DNA of 44,122 nucleotides from an uncultured Prevotellaceae bacterium (GTDB lineage: Bacteria; Bacteroidota; Bacteroidia; Bacteroidales; Bacteroidaceae), in NCBI GenBank assembly GCA_947167455.1, contig CAMVIB010000022.1, positions 1 to 44,122 of the forward strand, read 5' to 3'. The position numbers and the translations under genes are program-made. The notes beneath the pieces were generated by a model that saw nothing but the letters and a program-made list of their open reading frames with translations, ran no database searches and was not told where the DNA came from. The first letter of the stretch is position 1; every line of letters starts with the position of its first letter. Shown here in pieces: positions 42,101 to 44,122 of the stretch.

Positions 42101-42349
42101 CGTGCGGTCGTCGCCGCTGACAATCACGAATCCTCCGCCGTCGTCGATATTGAAGACATAATACGGTTCTGCGGCAAGGGCCTTGGAGGCACCTGTCTGT
42201 GCGGCTCTCAGGTTATGCCGGAATGCTGTCTGCGTGAAGCGGTCGCCGACGAACTGACGGGCCTGCTCCATGGCTGCCGTGCGACCTACGGGAGCCGCCT
42301 GAGCCGTGGCGGCGACTAACGTCAGCGCGGATAGAAGATATTTTCTCAT
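39158..42349 (-). CDS. Peptidase C10 family (streptopain/interpain-like) protease 1
   Basis: A 1063-residue secreted cysteine protease. Signal peptide MRKYLLSALTLVAATAQAAP; Spi-type propeptide ~25-135 with EPYYVFNIDDGGGFVIVSGD; catalytic domain with Cys169 in GCVTGCVATAMAQVMKYHEW, His318 in SSGGGHAFVIDGYDGAGLFH and NWGWGGDSDGYF. The C-terminal ~650 residues are beta-sandwich repeats, ending in a tail VYDLSGRRVGTM...GIYVVGGKKVKL. ATG 42349 is chosen because a promoter (TTTG, 20 bp, TATATTTG) lies at 42497-42466, after the alternative ATG at 42496. It heads the protease - peptide - protease operon. Confidence 0.94.
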   Translation of the reverse strand: MRKYLLSALTLVAATAQAAPVGRTAAMEQARQFVGDRFTQTAFRHNLRAAQTGASKALAAEPYYVFNIDDGGGFVIVSGDDRTQPILGYTGHGSFDAARLPGNMRLWLAGMADEVMLLQRSDEDGAAGARRRAEALVSTKEYVPTLIATSWNQDYPYNKYCPEGCVTGCVATAMAQVMKYHEWPRGELQKAIPGGYAVRNAEAGNTVNAGTVFNWTQMNTYYNNNERINDGSEEAVAMLMLACGVSVEMQYGPGSTGGSSATLNSAASALTTYFNYGSTVKYVSRADYEYDPWLTLIYKEVADGRPVLYGGQSSGGGHAFVIDGYDGAGLFHVNWGWGGDSDGYFALSVLNPYNTSGIGSGGTKDGYAISQDAVIGIWPDDPDRPYTGETAADPVADVVQMTTASVSVSGTTISSAIWNRTGSAQTFSLGYGYVRDDGTVEHLWTYHTFNDLENNSGLSALTLDVGSLNLADGTYKIVPVSKTPSDDVWHTSLDARKQYVLATVVNGTVTLTDHYNNIRTVTLKDARVVGRAIAGQTFEVVCDIESSGDEFYGSLNVIWTSGSSNYNVGATGITIREGETRPVSFWIQGLDAGDYTLGLWITESGSLIEKLGDINVTVTTPAITASSLAVTDLAYDNSNAGHEIYGSAIKGHVTMKNSHATETFEGDVTLQWYYRQSNSSSGSYPFHHRDDIAVSIAPNATVDIPFEVTGLESGYDYWPTVIVQGAALRNNYADICTLLSGITVCYADGSTISLSVAPDINLDENVTSVDLSSVSGVRSVNPANPNTLFYIGDAAEMPAGTTNIVRGGVCEELVLEDGYPFAPRVAFTARKVTYKRTFATGYGRNGGGWTTVVLPFSVGSVKAEFQGQYYPIDWFRTDVDTGKHFWVMGFAYEEGGVVNFGHAREMKADTPYIIAVPNGEWGSGADLTSTPMLFEGADAYVNPAARPMVMGQRFRMSGTYIPATPADDFYKLDYQGAAFVRSTGATEPFRAYFLSNEGLYYDVMNIGLVGGTANAIGTLPLPADGVSPDADVYDLSGRRVGTMRQSQRLSRGIYVVGGKKVKL

Positions 42350-42465
42350 AACGATATCACATAAGATTTGTCTGCCAGGTAGATAATGAGGCCGGTGCCC
42401 CACGCCATTCCTTGCGAGGATGCACGGCGGGCTGTCGCCGCGGCACCTTGCGTCGTCATGGTGTG

Positions 42466-42497
42466 CAAATATAGGCTTTTTTCCCGAAAGAGCCAAA
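42466..42497 (-). promoter_or_regulatory. Promoter of the C10 protease operon
   Basis: On the minus strand TTTG (42497-42494) and TATATTTG (42473-42466) are 20 bp apart, close to the Bacteroidetes -33/-7 consensus. The leader to ATG 42349 is about 110 nt and shows no recognised riboswitch. Confidence 0.65.
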
Positions 42498-42585
42498 AAA
42501 GTGAGCTTAAATTTGTCTAAAAATCAACAGAAAGAGGCATTTGACGTGCAAAATGATTCGTAAGGTTTATTTAACGCGTGATATT

Positions 42586-42617
42586 TTTGAGCGTTTGAGA
42601 GTATTGTCATATCTTTG
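42586..42617 (+). promoter_or_regulatory. Promoter of the barrel/porin-like gene
   Basis: TTTG (42586-42589) and TATCTTTG (42610-42617) are separated by 20 bp, close to the -33/-7 consensus. Transcription would begin near 42621, upstream of GTG 42639. Confidence 0.65.
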
Positions 42618-42638
42618 CGCCAGCAAAGTGCGACAAGT

Positions 42639-43661
42639 GTGAAGAGCAAGTGGAATAAAAGGTATATAGCCGTCGCCCTCATGGGCATGTGTCTGCGTCT
42701 GACGGCCCAGGATGCAGACAGCATCTCCATGCGCCCGACCTTCGGGGTTAACTACTCTGGCGAGTTGCAGACGGATTTCAAGCTGGCGCGCATGGCCTGC
42801 CTCCTTCAGCTGCATGCCGACATCCCCGTCACCCGGAGCCTCTCCTTTCAGTTCCACTCCGTCAGCACCCTCTCATCGAAGCGGGAGCTTGAAGTCTTAT
42901 CCCTGCAGGGCTACTCCAACATCGACACCTACGGCATCGACATCCCTTTTGCCATCGCCGTGGCCGGCTTCACGTGGCACATCGGCGAGCGGCACACTCT
43001 CTTTGCAGGCATACGCCGCACCGACGAGGACTATTTCTGCAGCGATGCCCTCGGCCTTTTCACCAACAGCTCGTGCGGCATCTTCCCCACCATCAGCTGG
43101 AACTTCCCCATCGGCACCTTCCCTCTTGCGGCACTGGGCATTCACTATGCCTACGACCACGACAACCTACGCCTGCAGGCATCGCTCTACAACGGCGAGG
43201 GCAACTGCCAGTTCTCGGGGCGCGAGAGCGTCCTGCGCTTCCGCCCTCAGAGCGACGGCCTTTTTGCCGTGGCTCAGGCCGAATACCGCCACCGCGGCAG
43301 CAGCTATTTCCTGGGAGCCACCCTACACACCCGGCCCGACGTCAGGCCCACGCTGTGGGCCTGCGCCGAACAGCTGCTGCTGCCCCGGCTCACAATGCTG
43401 GCAGCCTACGGACATGCCTTCGGCAACGACATCCTTTGCAACAACTTCTGCGGGCTTGGCGGCAAGTATGCGTTCAGACGCGTGGAGCCTGGACTCTTCG
43501 TCGGCTACACCCGCATCCTCGACATCGACGAATGGGCCGCAGAACTTGTATGCGACATCAGCCTCACCAGCTTCCTCAACGTCAAGCCCGTGCTGCACAT
43601 CATCACCGCCGACCACACCACCAGCTGCATCGCCATGCTCAGGATGGAAATCGGCATCTGA
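42639..43661 (+). CDS. Outer membrane beta-barrel, weakly porin (OprB)-like
   Basis: With GTG 42639 the product (340 residues) starts MKSKWNKRYIAVALMGMCLR and is cleaved near LTAQ. The mature protein has alternating strands: FGVNYSGELQTDFKLARMAC, HIGERHTLFAGIRRTDEDYF, QAEYRHRGSSYFLGATLHTR and a final strand SCIAMLRMEIGI. The early SGELQT and gapped strand pattern loosely recall carbohydrate-selective OprB porins, but no family is certain. TTG 42615 overlaps the -7 element and cannot be the start. It is divergent from the protease operon, and its 3' end overlaps the frame of the truncated M23-like fragment. Confidence 0.7.
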   Translation: MKSKWNKRYIAVALMGMCLRLTAQDADSISMRPTFGVNYSGELQTDFKLARMACLLQLHADIPVTRSLSFQFHSVSTLSSKRELEVLSLQGYSNIDTYGIDIPFAIAVAGFTWHIGERHTLFAGIRRTDEDYFCSDALGLFTNSSCGIFPTISWNFPIGTFPLAALGIHYAYDHDNLRLQASLYNGEGNCQFSGRESVLRFRPQSDGLFAVAQAEYRHRGSSYFLGATLHTRPDVRPTLWACAEQLLLPRLTMLAAYGHAFGNDILCNNFCGLGGKYAFRRVEPGLFVGYTRILDIDEWAAELVCDISLTSFLNVKPVLHIITADHTTSCIAMLRMEIGI

Positions 43662-43989
43662 TCCTACAGCCCACCCCGAAAATGGTGCGCCCGTCGTCCA
43701 GCTTCAGGCTCAGCGAGCCGTTGATGTACTTCTTCGGATTGCGCACGTCAGATTCGGCCTCCAGCTTCTTGCGCATGGCATCGAAGGTCTTGGCGTCATC
43801 GTAGCCATAGGTGGTGCTGGTCACGAGATTGGGCATATAGTTGAGGTAGATGCCACTTACCTCGCCGTCGGCAGGAGCTATCACCTCCGTGCCTTCAGCC
43901 GCCCCGATAATCAGCGTGCAGAAGTTCGACTCGTGGTCCAGCAGGTCTTGCGGACGAAGCAGGATGTTGGTGCCCGTAAAATCTGTCAC
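43639..43989 (-). pseudogene. Truncated M23-like metallopeptidase fragment
   Basis: The frame reads MTDFTGTNILLRPQDLLDHE, IIGAAEGTEVIAPADGEVSG and PKKYINGSLSLKLDDGRTIF, typical of the N-terminal half of Bacteroidetes M23 (LytM-like) peptidases. It then loses similarity (GVGCRIRCRFPS) where it runs into the 3' end of the barrel gene, before the catalytic HxH strand. The first codons overlap one arm of a long inverted repeat. It is therefore probably a broken gene fragment of which about 100 codons remain. Alternatively, a full copy may have been rearranged beyond the window. Confidence 0.6.
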
Positions 43990-44031
43990 TCCCCCTCGAC
44001 CTCACGGCAGAGGGGGAGTGACAGATTTTAC
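43976..44031. repeat. Perfect 22-bp inverted repeat with a 12-nt centre
   Basis: GTAAAATCTGTCACTCCCCC (from 43976) and GGGGGAGTGACAGATTTTAC (to 44031), plus TC/GA at the inner ends, pair perfectly around GACCTCACGGCA. The left arm encodes the start of the M23-like fragment (TDFT) on the minus strand, so the right arm looks like an inverted duplication of that sequence. It has no T-run and is too long for an ordinary terminator. Confidence 0.85.
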
Positions 44032-44122
44032 CATGATGAGAGAGTCGAGAGTTTGGCTATGTGATTCCGGCTCAGCGGATTTTTCCGGTTGGTAAAGCTT
44101 GAGCTAATCAAGAATAAAGTGT

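Noticed and set aside
40394..42319. A 641-codon plus-strand open frame opposite C10 protease 1
   Set aside because: The minus-strand frame has clear catalytic motifs and a promoter. The plus-strand frame has no recognisable domain and reflects the high third-position GC of the real gene.

Overview
The window looks like a chromosomal segment of a Bacteroidales bacterium, most likely Prevotella or a close relative. This is inferred from several signs. Promoters match the Bacteroidetes -7 consensus TAnnTTTG, while purine-rich Shine-Dalgarno sites are scarce. There are two large family C10 (streptopain/interpain-like) peptidases, a DUF4837-type lipoprotein, a CotH/lamin-tail surface protein, and secreted proteins ending in a short YDLxGRR...GxYxxGGKK tail. 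No rRNA, tRNA or CRISPR array was seen.

Layout. (1) 1-4.6 kb is an AT-rich, probably acquired defence island on the + strand: a C5 cytosine methyltransferase, a HpaII-family endonuclease and a Vsr mismatch nuclease packed head to tail, then an AlbA_2/Schlafen-like protein and a small lipoprotein. (2) 4.6-5.7 kb holds decayed gene remnants. (3) 5.76-9.8 kb carries a LuxR-type response regulator and TPR sensor kinase (minus strand, ATGA overlap), divergent from an OmpA-family protein. (4) 9.8-11.0 kb is non-coding and rich in repeats. (5) 11-15 kb carries tilS, an XRE regulator and holA on the minus strand, with an AT-rich spacer. (6) 15.4-17.9 kb has a GH35 beta-galactosidase and an SMR transporter. 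(7) 17.9-18.6 kb is a second palindrome-rich spacer. (8) 18.7-25.7 kb, minus strand: a FadL-type porin, the DUF4837 lipoprotein with a heptanucleotide repeat in its 5' coding part, another lipoprotein and a large ABCG-like transporter. (9) 25.8-34.4 kb, plus strand: GlsB/YeaQ, a small secreted protein, an HsdR-N-like nuclease fold, the 1422-residue CotH protein, a YqiA-like hydrolase, a diverged sugar transferase, a YjbH-like barrel and a Thr-rich lipoprotein. (10) 34.7-42.5 kb, minus strand: ilvC and an operon of two C10 proteases separated by a 61-residue peptide gene. (11) The right edge has a beta-barrel/porin-like gene, a truncated M23-like fragment and a long perfect inverted repeat.

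The most distinctive non-coding signal is a family of nested-palindrome elements. Two 259-bp copies (10123-10381 and 18138-18396) are identical at 256 positions, have 26-bp terminal inverted repeats and contain about six small-loop hairpins. Two of their three differences fall on opposite sides of one stem. Related hairpin clusters lie at 17.9, 18.5 and 21.6 kb; the last has merged with the start of the DUF4837 lipoprotein gene. No transposase for them is present. The other strong candidate for something new is the C10 protease - small peptide - C10 protease operon, in which the peptide stop and the second protease start overlap as ATGA.
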